Source of the DNA: Deltaproteobacteria bacterium
Lineage (GTDB): Bacteria > Desulfobacterota > Syntrophia > Syntrophales > Smithellaceae
Length of the DNA stretch: 64,000 nt
Assembly: GCA_012729055.1 (NCBI GenBank)
Contig: JAAYDW010000047.1
Location: 1 to 64,000 of the forward strand
Direction of reading: 5' to 3'
Position numbers and translations under genes: made by a program. The notes under the pieces were generated by a model, which saw nothing but the letters and a program-made list of their open reading frames with translations, was not told the DNA's origin and did not search any database. Positions 34,642 through 42,742 of the stretch are shown in pieces. Position 1 is the first letter of the stretch; every line of letters begins with the position of its first letter.

Positions 34642-36666
34642 TTAAACGACGGCGCGGGACACGGTTTCGATCAACCGGTTGGCGGCGTCGCTGAGCTGGT
34701 CGGCCGCCGCTTTGAATTGAGACAAAGAGCCTGACATCCGGCCGGCGCTGGAATTCAGATCTGCCATCGCCTCGCTGATCTGACGCGACCCGAGCGACTG
34801 GAAATGCATGCCGTCGTTGACCTTGTCGAACTCCGGGCCCAGATTCGCCACCTTCGCAATCACCTGCGAAAGCTGCAGCGTGGCGTCGTCCGCGGAGCTT
34901 ACTCCGTGGGCCACACCGTCTCGAAAATGCTCCATTTCCTTGACGCCGTCCGCGACCGATGCCTGCATCTCATTGATGATTTCGGAGATGTCCAGCGTCG
35001 AGATCGCCGTTTCATTGGCCAGACGTCCAATCTCGCGGGCCACAACGGAAAAGCCTCGCCCGTATTCGCCCGCTTTTTCCGCTTCAATGGCGGCGTTGAG
35101 CGACAAGAGGTTCGTCTGATCCGAAATCTTGGTGATGGTTTCGATGATGATGTCGATACTCTTGGCCTTCGAATGAATGGTCGTGAGTTTTTCCGAAATT
35201 CCACCCGTTCCTTTCGACAATTTTCCCATGGCGTCCTGCAGACTGGCCAGGCTGGTCTGCCCGGCGTTGGCCAGACGGGCAGCCTCCCGGGCGGCATTTT
35301 TGACGCCGTCCATGGTTTTGGCCAGATCCTGGGATGTTGCCGAAATCTGTTGGGCGGATGCGCCGACCTGCGCCACATTGCCTTCAAATCCCAGCATTGC
35401 TTCTTCCTGCTGGCTGGAGGCCGATACGATGGAAGCGGCCAGACCGTTGAGGATTTCAACGGCTTCGCGGATGCGGATCGTCTGCTCCCGGATGCTTTGA
35501 GTCATGTTGTTGATTGACCGGCTCAGAACACCCACCTCGTTGAGGTTGTCTGCCGTATCGATCCGGGCGCGAAGATCGCCGCGCGTCACGCTGCGCACCG
35601 CCCAGGTCACCTTTTTCATGGGCAGGGTGATCAGGCTTCTGGACAAGAGATACACCAGAAGGGTCACGGCAACGGCGACCAGCAGCATACTGACAAGTGT
35701 TTTAATCAGAAAGGCGTGAATGCCGGCCAGAATATCGTCGTACCCGCGGCAGAAAATGATATACCAGCTGTCCTGCATATTGAAACGGGCCGTCGTTAAT
35801 TTTTCGACGTAGTAGGCTTTTTGGGCGCCTTCAAACCGCGACAGGAAATATGTGTCTCCGGACTCGATTCTGGCCATCACCGGCCGGATCAGGTCCCTGC
35901 CCTTCGGATTCAAGATGAGTGTTTTTTGGGGATGCGAAATAATCATGCCGCTCGAATCGACCATGACGAGATAGCCGGTTTGGCCGATGACCGATTTCTC
36001 GACAAAGAACTCCGTAAAATAGTCCATTCTGGGGGCGACGATGGTCGCGCCGAGAATTTCGCCGTTTTGCAGGACGGGCACGGCAACGACGAAGATGGGA
36101 TTGCCCCGGAGGATGCTGGGATAAACCTCGCTGATAAAATAGGGTTTTCCCGCGAAGACATTTTTAATGTAACTGAACTCCGGACCGCACTTGCCGATGG
36201 TTTTGCCCTGCACCGTGTCGAGAAAAAAATTGCCGTTCCCGATCGTCCTTTTTTCACCCTGTACATCAAAGGAAATCGTCCGGCCGTCGGCCATTTTCAG
36301 GGCCAGGGGAATGTTTTCATAATAGGGGTGCAGCGCGTGCATGTCTGAAAGATATTTCTGCGCCTCGGCTCTTTTCTGCGGGTCTGCGGGCGCCAGACAG
36401 ACGTCAATGATGCGGGGGTCGCGCGCGATGATCTGAGCCGTGCGGATCTGTTCTTCAAGCCAGCGGATCAACGCCTGATTGGTTTTCTTCGCGACGATTT
36501 CAGCCAGCTCATGATTGGTTTTAAGCGCTTCCGGCTTGCTGAGGTAATAGACGACGAGGCCGAACGCGACAAACAGAAGGGCGATGGCCGGAATGAGGAT
36601 CATAAGAAACTGCGTGGAAATCTTCCGCGTCTTGTCTTTCCTCTTCACCGTGTCCCTCACCGCCAT
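34642..36666 (-). CDS. Methyl-accepting chemotaxis protein with periplasmic Cache-type sensor
   Basis: A 674-residue chemoreceptor. TM1 lies near 19-42, a double-Cache-like sensor region covers about 45-315, TM2 is near 318-340, HAMP follows to about 395, and the signalling helix bundle runs to the end. The hairpin tip reads [20 protein letters not shown] followed by [20 protein letters not shown], the near-invariant core that binds CheA and CheW. No che genes are nearby. The ligand is unknown; Cache domains often bind carboxylates or amino acids. Confidence 0.93.
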   Translation of the reverse strand: MAVRDTVKRKDKTRKISTQFLMILIPAIALLFVAFGLVVYYLSKPEALKTNHELAEIVAKKTNQALIRWLEEQIRTAQIIARDPRIIDVCLAPADPQKRAEAQKYLSDMHALHPYYENIPLALKMADGRTISFDVQGEKRTIGNGNFFLDTVQGKTIGKCGPEFSYIKNVFAGKPYFISEVYPSILRGNPIFVVAVPVLQNGEILGATIVAPRMDYFTEFFVEKSVIGQTGYLVMVDSSGMIISHPQKTLILNPKGRDLIRPVMARIESGDTYFLSRFEGAQKAYYVEKLTTARFNMQDSWYIIFCRGYDDILAGIHAFLIKTLVSMLLVAVAVTLLVYLLSRSLITLPMKKVTWAVRSVTRGDLRARIDTADNLNEVGVLSRSINNMTQSIREQTIRIREAVEILNGLAASIVSASSQQEEAMLGFEGNVAQVGASAQQISATSQDLAKTMDGVKNAAREAARLANAGQTSLASLQDAMGKLSKGTGGISEKLTTIHSKAKSIDIIIETITKISDQTNLLSLNAAIEAEKAGEYGRGFSVVAREIGRLANETAISTLDISEIINEMQASVADGVKEMEHFRDGVAHGVSSADDATLQLSQVIAKVANLGPEFDKVNDGMHFQSLGSRQISEAMADLNSSAGRMSGSLSQFKAAADQLSDAANRLIETVSRAVV

Positions 36667-36836
36667 AGGGGTTCGTCCGCTTGTTGTATTGGAGTGCTGA
36701 TCTTGTTTTCTGCAATAACCTATTTGGAATAATTAATCAACATTTTCAACCCCCCTGGTTTTACATCGAGGCGTACTTTTTCCTTGAAAGGACGAGCCCC
36801 GCTGACATAAGATGCCGCCGGGAGCAATCTTGTCAC

Positions 36837-38144
36837 ATGAACAGTAACGGCAAAGAATATGCGGCCAAACTGACGTCCTGTGAACAGGCGGCGAGCGCCG
36901 TTCAGGACGGCGATACCGTCATCCACGGCATTACCATCGCGGAGCCGCCCGGCCTCCTTTCGGCCATCGCAAAACGGGCCAGAGCGGGCGAATTCCAACA
37001 AATCAAGGTTTACACGTTCAACGCGCAAAAGCATTTTGCCCAGACTCTGGGCAGCCCCGATATTTCCGATGTCGTCGATTCCTACAGCTGGTTTGTCAGT
37101 GAAGGATCCCGCAACATGGTGCGCGTGGGACTCACGCAGTTCATCCCGGCCTGTCTGCACCAGATTCCGAAAATCGTCATGGAAACGATGGACGTCAATG
37201 TTGTGATCGCCGCCGTTTCTCCGATGAACGAGGACGGATATTTCAGCTTCGGTCCCTGCAACGGCTATCTGTCCGTCATGGCCAAGCTGTGCCGGACGCT
37301 GATCGTCGAAGTCAACCAAAACATGCCCTTCGTTTACGGAGATGCCATGATCCACGTTTCGGATGTTTCCCTGATCGTTGAAAACACCATGCCGCTCATG
37401 GAAATTCTGCCCCTGGAGCCAAATGCGCTTGATCCGGTGATCGGAAAAATCGTGGCCGGGTACATTCCGGACCGGGCGGTGATTCAGCTGGGCATCGGCA
37501 CTCTACCCAACGCGATCGCTCCCTGCCTGGAGGGACATCAGGATCTGGGCGTGCACACGGAGCTCTTATGCCCCGGCATGGTGGATCTGATCAAGAAAGG
37601 CGTGATCACGGGACGGTATAAAAATATCCACACAGGCAAACACGTTTTCTCTCTGGCTTACGGCGGCAGGGAGACTTTTTCCTTCATGGACAAAGACAAA
37701 AGCTTCGAAAATTACCCCAGCTCCTATGTCATGAATCCCGGCGTCATCGCCCAAAACCACCGGATGACGTCCGTCAACGCCATTTTGCAGATCGATCTCC
37801 TGGGGCAGTGCAACGCCGAGTTTCTGGCCGGGCATCAGTACAGCGGAACGGGCGGACAGCTCGATTTCGTCCGCGGCGCCTATGATTCACCCGAGGGCAA
37901 AGCCATCCTGATCTTGTACGCCACGGCCAAAAACGACGAAATTTCCCGCATCGTCAGCCGTTTTCCGGCGGGAACCATGGTTACCACGCCCCGCAATGAC
38001 GTGCATTACGTTGCGACAGAATACGGCATTGTCAACCTGAAAGGAAAATCCACCCGGGCGCGGGCGCTGGCCCTGATCAGTATCGCGCACCCGAAGTTTC
38101 GTGACGAGCTCATGCGCGATGCGGAAAACATGTCGCTTATGTAG
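36837..38144 (+). CDS. Acetyl-CoA hydrolase/CoA-transferase family protein
   Basis: About 435 residues of the class-I CoA-transferase family related to 4-hydroxybutyrate and butyryl-CoA:acetate CoA-transferases. The motif VIQLGIGTLPNAIAP near 220 and the block LGVHTELLCPGMVD near 240 contain the predicted catalytic Glu. The C-terminal GGQLDFVRGAYDSPEGKAI and ATEYGIVNLKGKS are typical. It would move CoA between short-chain acids, useful in syntrophic fatty-acid metabolism. The ATG at 36837 has GGGAG 12-13 bases upstream; the frame extends further without a better site. It is monocistronic as far as can be seen. Confidence 0.88.
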   Translation: MNSNGKEYAAKLTSCEQAASAVQDGDTVIHGITIAEPPGLLSAIAKRARAGEFQQIKVYTFNAQKHFAQTLGSPDISDVVDSYSWFVSEGSRNMVRVGLTQFIPACLHQIPKIVMETMDVNVVIAAVSPMNEDGYFSFGPCNGYLSVMAKLCRTLIVEVNQNMPFVYGDAMIHVSDVSLIVENTMPLMEILPLEPNALDPVIGKIVAGYIPDRAVIQLGIGTLPNAIAPCLEGHQDLGVHTELLCPGMVDLIKKGVITGRYKNIHTGKHVFSLAYGGRETFSFMDKDKSFENYPSSYVMNPGVIAQNHRMTSVNAILQIDLLGQCNAEFLAGHQYSGTGGQLDFVRGAYDSPEGKAILILYATAKNDEISRIVSRFPAGTMVTTPRNDVHYVATEYGIVNLKGKSTRARALALISIAHPKFRDELMRDAENMSLM

Positions 38145-38171
38145 CGCGGCGCTTTTGCAGGCGCCGGCCTT

Positions 38172-39071
38172 TCACTGCGGATCTCCGATGGAAATCGTGT
38201 AATTGCCGCCGGTCTTGACTTCCAAGTCGCAAGCGGCGTTCGGATGATTGCGGTCCGGTCCGGTTTTGCATTCCTCCGCGCGGTAGCACTGCGCATAGAC
38301 GCCGCAAGAAGAAGGATTTCCGGGGCAGTGGTCAAAAGCGGGCGGCACGGAACCCCGGCTGATACACTCGGTACAGCCCAGGGGAAATACGCCGACGGCG
38401 TCGCGGTTGCCTGTCGCTTTCGTCACATGCTTTGTCGAAGCGCCGCTTGTGGAAATAATCTGCAGCGCATAGTTGAATCCGTTCACCAGCGAGAGGTCAA
38501 AGTGATCGTGCGCCTTATTGTCGTTGGGGCAGATGTTGATTTCGAACATGGTGGTGGGACAGGGCCCCATGGGCTCATGATCCAGTCCTCCGGAAATGTT
38601 GATGCAGCCCTTGCTGAGGTTCAGGGTTTTGCCTGCGCCGCTGCCTTTCATGATGGTGAATTTGCACCGGTCCGCCCGGTACATCGCTAAGCCCTGCTTG
38701 TTGAAGTACTCGGCGGTATAGGTTCCGCCGTTGCCGGTTAATCCCGTGACGAAAACAAGATACACCGTGACGTCTTTGGCGGAAGTGTTGTTGAAGCGGA
38801 TCGTCCGGGCAAAGTCCGCCGTGAGCGGATCCGTCTCCGCAAGAAGTTCTTCCCCGTCGCCGCGCCCGTCGCCGTCCGTATCCGCCTTAAACGGGTCCGT
38901 GCCGTAAATCAGCGCCTCGCTCTGGTCGCTCAAACCGTCCCCATCGAAATCTGAAAGGCTCCCTTTGCCGCAGGAAAGAAAGGCAAAGAGAAGGAGCATT
39001 CCCGCAAAAACGATCCCGGCCGCACGCCTTGAATTTCCCTTCCAGCATCTGAACAGATCAATCATATTCAT
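38172..39071 (-). CDS. Lipoprotein with thrombospondin type-3-like calcium repeats
   Basis: A 299-residue lipoprotein. The lipobox ends at the Cys in LLLFAFLSC near residue 34. Just after it are acidic repeats, DFDGDGLSDQSEALIYGTDP and ADTDGDGRGDGEELLAETDP, like the calcium-binding EF-hand/TSP3 repeats of surface lipoproteins. The remaining 200 residues are unrecognised and contain about ten cysteines in a pattern suggesting disulfides. The function is unknown. GGAAG precedes the ATG. Confidence 0.75.
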   Translation of the reverse strand: MNMIDLFRCWKGNSRRAAGIVFAGMLLLFAFLSCGKGSLSDFDGDGLSDQSEALIYGTDPFKADTDGDGRGDGEELLAETDPLTADFARTIRFNNTSAKDVTVYLVFVTGLTGNGGTYTAEYFNKQGLAMYRADRCKFTIMKGSGAGKTLNLSKGCINISGGLDHEPMGPCPTTMFEINICPNDNKAHDHFDLSLVNGFNYALQIISTSGASTKHVTKATGNRDAVGVFPLGCTECISRGSVPPAFDHCPGNPSSCGVYAQCYRAEECKTGPDRNHPNAACDLEVKTGGNYTISIGDPQ

Positions 39072-39179
39072 GAAAAGCTTCCGGCTTTCGTTATAGATGG
39101 ACTAAAAAAATAAAATTAGGAGAATACCTTCGGGATATCAATTTAAATATGCCTCTGGCGTTCCTGTGAAGGTTAAAAA

Positions 39180-39212
39180 AAAGGGATTAGGTTTTGTACA
39201 CCTAATCCCTTT
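39180..39212. terminator. Bidirectional terminator after the tRNA cluster
   Basis: AAAGGGATTAGG (39180-39191) and its complement (39201-39212) form a perfect 12-base stem, flanked by A-rich and T-rich runs on the two sides. Confidence 0.85.
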
Positions 39213-39219
39213 TTTTATT

Positions 39220-39295
39220 TGGTGAGCCCTGTCGGGATCGAACCGACAACCTACTGATTAAGAGTCAGTTGCTCTACCAGCTGAGCTAAGGGCCC
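39220..39295 (-). tRNA. tRNA-Lys (CTT)
   Basis: A 76-base cloverleaf with acceptor GGGCCCT pairing with AGGGCTC (one G-T pair), anticodon loop CTCTTAA giving CTT, T-loop GTTCGAT and an encoded CCA. It is last in the four-tRNA cluster. Confidence 0.95.
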
Positions 39296-39327
39296 TTTCT
39301 TCCGTTTTCTAAAGTATCTCTCTTTTC

Positions 39328-39404
39328 TGGCGCGCCCGGTAGGATTCGAACCTACGACCAACAGATTCGAAGTCTGCGACTCTATCCAGCTGAGCTACGG
39401 GCGC
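39328..39404 (-). tRNA. tRNA-Arg (TCG)
   Basis: A 77-base cloverleaf with acceptor GCGCCCG pairing with CGGGCGC, anticodon loop CTTCGAA giving TCG, T-loop GTTCGAA and an encoded CCA. Confidence 0.95.
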
Positions 39405-39426
39405 GTAGTTTCAAACCCAAAAAAAA

Positions 39427-39504
39427 TGGGGTGAGTGAAGGGGTTCGAACCCTCGACCTCCGGGGCCACAACCCGGCACTCTGACCAGCTGAGCTACACC
39501 CACC
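39427..39504 (-). tRNA. tRNA-His (GTG)
   Basis: A cloverleaf with anticodon loop TTGTGGC giving GTG, acceptor GTGGGTG pairing with CACTCAC (one G-T pair), the extra G at position -1 opposite a C discriminator typical of tRNA-His, and an encoded CCA. Confidence 0.95.
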
Positions 39505-39516
39505 ATTTTTTCGTTT

Positions 39517-39593
<77 letters not shown>

Positions 39594-39622
39594 ATAATAA
39601 TCCTGCACCAAAAAGAGAAAGC

Positions 39623-39651
39623 CTAATATCTCCTCTTCCTTTTTTTGTCAA
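39623..39651 (-). promoter_or_regulatory. Promoter of the tRNA cluster
   Basis: Minus-strand TTGACA (39651-39646) and TATTAG (39628-39623), spacer 17 bases, upstream of tRNA-Arg (TCT). All four tRNAs probably come from one transcript. Confidence 0.8.
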
Positions 39652-39667
39652 GATTAAAACGTATTTT

Positions 39668-41365
39668 TCAGCGCACATAACCGGCGATTCCGTCAAAACG
39701 GTAGCTTTTTATCAGTCCGGACAGGCCTTTGGGATTGGTCGAATAGTAATGCCGGCCTGTTTTCGGGTTATACCAACGGTAGAGTTCCCGTGTATTGGTC
39801 AGCCGTGAAGTCGCGATATTCCCGATGGCTCCTTCATACACGTAACCGTCCAGTCTTTTCCCCCCGCCTGCCCGGTCGTAATGATAATAATGGTCTTTCA
39901 AGAGCGGATTGTACCAGCGGTGAAAACTCAAGGTTCCGGGCGTCTGCGGCGCGAAGAGGCGAAAGGCGATGCCTTCCTTGATGTAGCCGTTCTGGATGAG
40001 CCTTTTAGCCTCCGCCTGGGGATCGGCCGTGAACAGATAATCCATGTCCCGTGCGTAGAGAAAAATATCGATGACTTTCTGGCTCGTGTCGGCAAGGACA
40101 TCGACGAACACTTCGGCGATCTCCTCGCCGGCATTGGAGCGAAAGACAATCTGGTCTCCGTAATATCCGGGGGCGAGTCCGGACGTGTCGACTTTTACGT
40201 TGATGTAATCTTTTTCATTTAACGTCGTTCCGGAACTGGGGAAAACGGTGATCCAGCCGCGGGGGCCGCGAAGAGCCTCCCGGCCGAACACCTTCACGCC
40301 TTCCAGTTCGAGCGAGCCATCCCGAATGACCATCGTGAGCGTGTGGGGGCCATCCGCCAGTTCCTCGGCGATGAGCAGTTCCTTCTTTTCCCATTCCCCC
40401 GGCAAAACATCCGGCAGATTCAGCAGGGTTTCATCCAGATACAAGGAACAGCTGCCGTCTTCGGTGTGCGACTGCAGAAAAACACTGATGCCCGTGCCGC
40501 GGAAACGGAACTTCAATGCGCCGGCCGCGCCTTTGCTCACGGGGTAGCCGTTTTTTTCCGTCCAGCGCCCGATCACTTCCATCGTATCCTTGAGATGCTC
40601 GGGCACCGCATATTTTCCCGGTTCGGGGATCGCTTCATTCTGGAAGGAAAAATATCTCTCCCGGGAGGGCTGCCGTGCTGATTCGGCTGCTCCCGCCTGT
40701 TGCGGCAGAACCGTCCATTTCAGCATTTCCCTGCCCTTGTTGATTAATTCGATCCGCTTGGAAAGAATTTTGCCCGGCAGCTGGACGCCCAGATCAAGAC
40801 GCTGCGGAGTCAAGTTGATCGACGGCGTCTCCTGCCGCGCGGGAATTCGAAAATCCACGAAAATGGTTCTCTGTCCGCCGGCGGAGGTCAGACGGATCGC
40901 CTTGCGGTGCATGCCGGCCTTCAAATCTTTCTGGCAGACGCTTTCCCTGTCCCCCGTCTGCATTTTCAACCGGGTGGTAAAAACAGGAATACCCGATTTG
41001 TCTCCGGGCGCCTGATCCTTGATTTCGGCGATCGTCAGTTCCAGGTGAAGCAGAGACGGCTCACCGGAAATATTCCCGCGCAGAGCGCGGAAAGCGCCTT
41101 CCCAGTCCTCCGGGCAGAACGCCGACCAGTCCAGAGCGCCAGGCGCAATATTTTTCAGGCTGAAATCCCCCATGGCCGTTTCGCCGGGATGGACTCCGCC
41201 GAAATCGATTTCGCGCGGCGTCACGGTCAGCACGGGACGCTGCTCGGCTCCGTACGGCGAGGGTTTCCCGGTTTGAAGAGGTGTTTCCGTCCGGGCGTGA
41301 CTGTCCGCAACGCAAATCAGCATCATGATAAACAGCAATACCGCAGCAATACTTCTATTGAACAT
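39668..41365 (-). CDS. Secreted protein with DUF5648-like repeats
   Basis: A 565-residue exported protein with a signal peptide ending near residue 26 (CVADSHA). The N-terminal part looks like repeated immunoglobulin-like or ASH-type domains: TPREIDFGGVHPGETA, then LTPQRLDLGVQLPGKI. The C-terminal 130 residues carry repeats typical of DUF5648: FHRWYNPLLKDHYYHYD and LYRWYNPKTGRHYYST. Those repeats occur in secreted, surface-bound proteins of unknown role. The gene lies upstream of the tRNA cluster on the same strand with its own stop 17 bases before the tRNA promoter. Confidence 0.7.
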   Translation of the reverse strand: MFNRSIAAVLLFIMMLICVADSHARTETPLQTGKPSPYGAEQRPVLTVTPREIDFGGVHPGETAMGDFSLKNIAPGALDWSAFCPEDWEGAFRALRGNISGEPSLLHLELTIAEIKDQAPGDKSGIPVFTTRLKMQTGDRESVCQKDLKAGMHRKAIRLTSAGGQRTIFVDFRIPARQETPSINLTPQRLDLGVQLPGKILSKRIELINKGREMLKWTVLPQQAGAAESARQPSRERYFSFQNEAIPEPGKYAVPEHLKDTMEVIGRWTEKNGYPVSKGAAGALKFRFRGTGISVFLQSHTEDGSCSLYLDETLLNLPDVLPGEWEKKELLIAEELADGPHTLTMVIRDGSLELEGVKVFGREALRGPRGWITVFPSSGTTLNEKDYINVKVDTSGLAPGYYGDQIVFRSNAGEEIAEVFVDVLADTSQKVIDIFLYARDMDYLFTADPQAEAKRLIQNGYIKEGIAFRLFAPQTPGTLSFHRWYNPLLKDHYYHYDRAGGGKRLDGYVYEGAIGNIATSRLTNTRELYRWYNPKTGRHYYSTNPKGLSGLIKSYRFDGIAGYVR

Positions 41366-41533
41366 GACAACCTCGAATGACGAAATGCGGTTTTCTTAGC
41401 GCAAAGATCCTCTTTACGCAATGATTTTAAAATACTTGACATCAACAATCAAGAAGATGTAACGTTCGCAGAAATTTTCAGTTTCCGAAGCCCGGCCGCG
41501 GACACTGAAGAAAATGCCTTTTTGAAATACCCA

Positions 41534-42682
41534 ATGATGATTGACGAACATGTGAAATACTGGATGGCCTTAAAATCCATCGAGGGGATCGGCAATGCGC
41601 TTTTCGAAGCGCTCGTCCGCCGCTTCGGATCGCCTGCCGCCGTGTTTGACGCGGACCGCCGCGATCTGTCCGCCGTCGCCGGTTCCGGCGCGAAAATCGT
41701 CGACGCCGTCGTTTCCTTCCGCAATATGGACGGCATTCTGCGACGTTTGGACGCGCTTGGGCGCATCGGCGCTTCCGTAATAACGCTCGATAACGAGGAA
41801 TATCCCTTTCTGCTGCGAAATATTTTCGACCGCCCGGTCCTGCTGTATGTGAGGGGGCAACTGCGGAAAGAGGATGTCACCGTGGCCATTGTCGGCTCCC
41901 GCCACGCCAGCGCTTACGGTCGGTATGCCACGGATAAAATCAGCCGCGACCTTGCCCTGCGGGGCGTGACGGTCGCCAGCGGCCTGGCGCGGGGAATCGA
42001 CTCCTGCGCGCACCGCGGCGCGTTGGCCGCCCGTGGAAGGACGCTCGCAGTCCTGGGCAGCGGACTCGACATCGTGTATCCGCCGGAAAATGAAAAACTG
42101 CTTGCCGAAATTATCGAGCAGGGTGCGGTGCTTACGGAATATCCTCCGCAAACGCAACCCCTGCCGCACCATTTCCCGGCCCGCAACCGCATCATCAGCG
42201 GTTTGTCCTACGGCGTAGTCGTCGTGGAAGCCGGGGAAAAAAGCGGATCGCTCATCACGGCCAGGCTGGCGATGGAACAGGGGCGGGAAGTTTTCGCCAT
42301 TCCCGGCCCGATCGACTCCGCCTCGTCCCGCGGCGCCCACCATCTGATCCGGCAGGGAGCCAAGCTGATCGAAAACGCCGACGACATTCTCGAAGAAATA
42401 TTGCCCCAGGTGCAGGTGGTTCCTGCGACCGGCGCCGCCGCAGATACGCAGAAAACTATTCCCGTCGCTTCCGCGGAAACCCGGTCCGACGGAGAGAAAG
42501 AAGCGCTGCCCGAGCATGAAAAAAACCTTCTGGAGATGATCTCGCGCGATAAAATTCATGCCGACGAGCTCATTGCCGGCTCCGGGCTTGCGGCCGCGGA
42601 TGTGTCGAGCGCTCTTATCCGTTTGGAATTAAAAGGATATGTTGTGCAGCACCCCGGAAAATATTTTTCTTCGGCAAAATAA
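41534..42682 (+). CDS. dprA: DNA processing protein DprA (Smf)
   Basis: About 382 residues. DprA loads RecA on incoming single-stranded DNA during transformation. Residues 10-70 form helix-hairpin-helix-like repeats (LKSIEGIGNALFEALVRRFG). The Rossmann core includes GSRHASAYGRYATDKISRDL and ASGLARGIDSCAHRGALAA near 120-165, then VLGSGLDIVYPPENEKL. A winged-helix domain ends the protein. A TTG four codons upstream is an alternative start. It lies 60 bases before topA, an arrangement common in bacteria. Confidence 0.94.
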   Translation: MMIDEHVKYWMALKSIEGIGNALFEALVRRFGSPAAVFDADRRDLSAVAGSGAKIVDAVVSFRNMDGILRRLDALGRIGASVITLDNEEYPFLLRNIFDRPVLLYVRGQLRKEDVTVAIVGSRHASAYGRYATDKISRDLALRGVTVASGLARGIDSCAHRGALAARGRTLAVLGSGLDIVYPPENEKLLAEIIEQGAVLTEYPPQTQPLPHHFPARNRIISGLSYGVVVVEAGEKSGSLITARLAMEQGREVFAIPGPIDSASSRGAHHLIRQGAKLIENADDILEEILPQVQVVPATGAAADTQKTIPVASAETRSDGEKEALPEHEKNLLEMISRDKIHADELIAGSGLAAADVSSALIRLELKGYVVQHPGKYFSSAK

Positions 42683-42742
42683 TTTCTTTACAAAATGCCC
42701 TCTTGCTACTATAGGGGCGGCGAATCACGAAGGAGCGGATAT

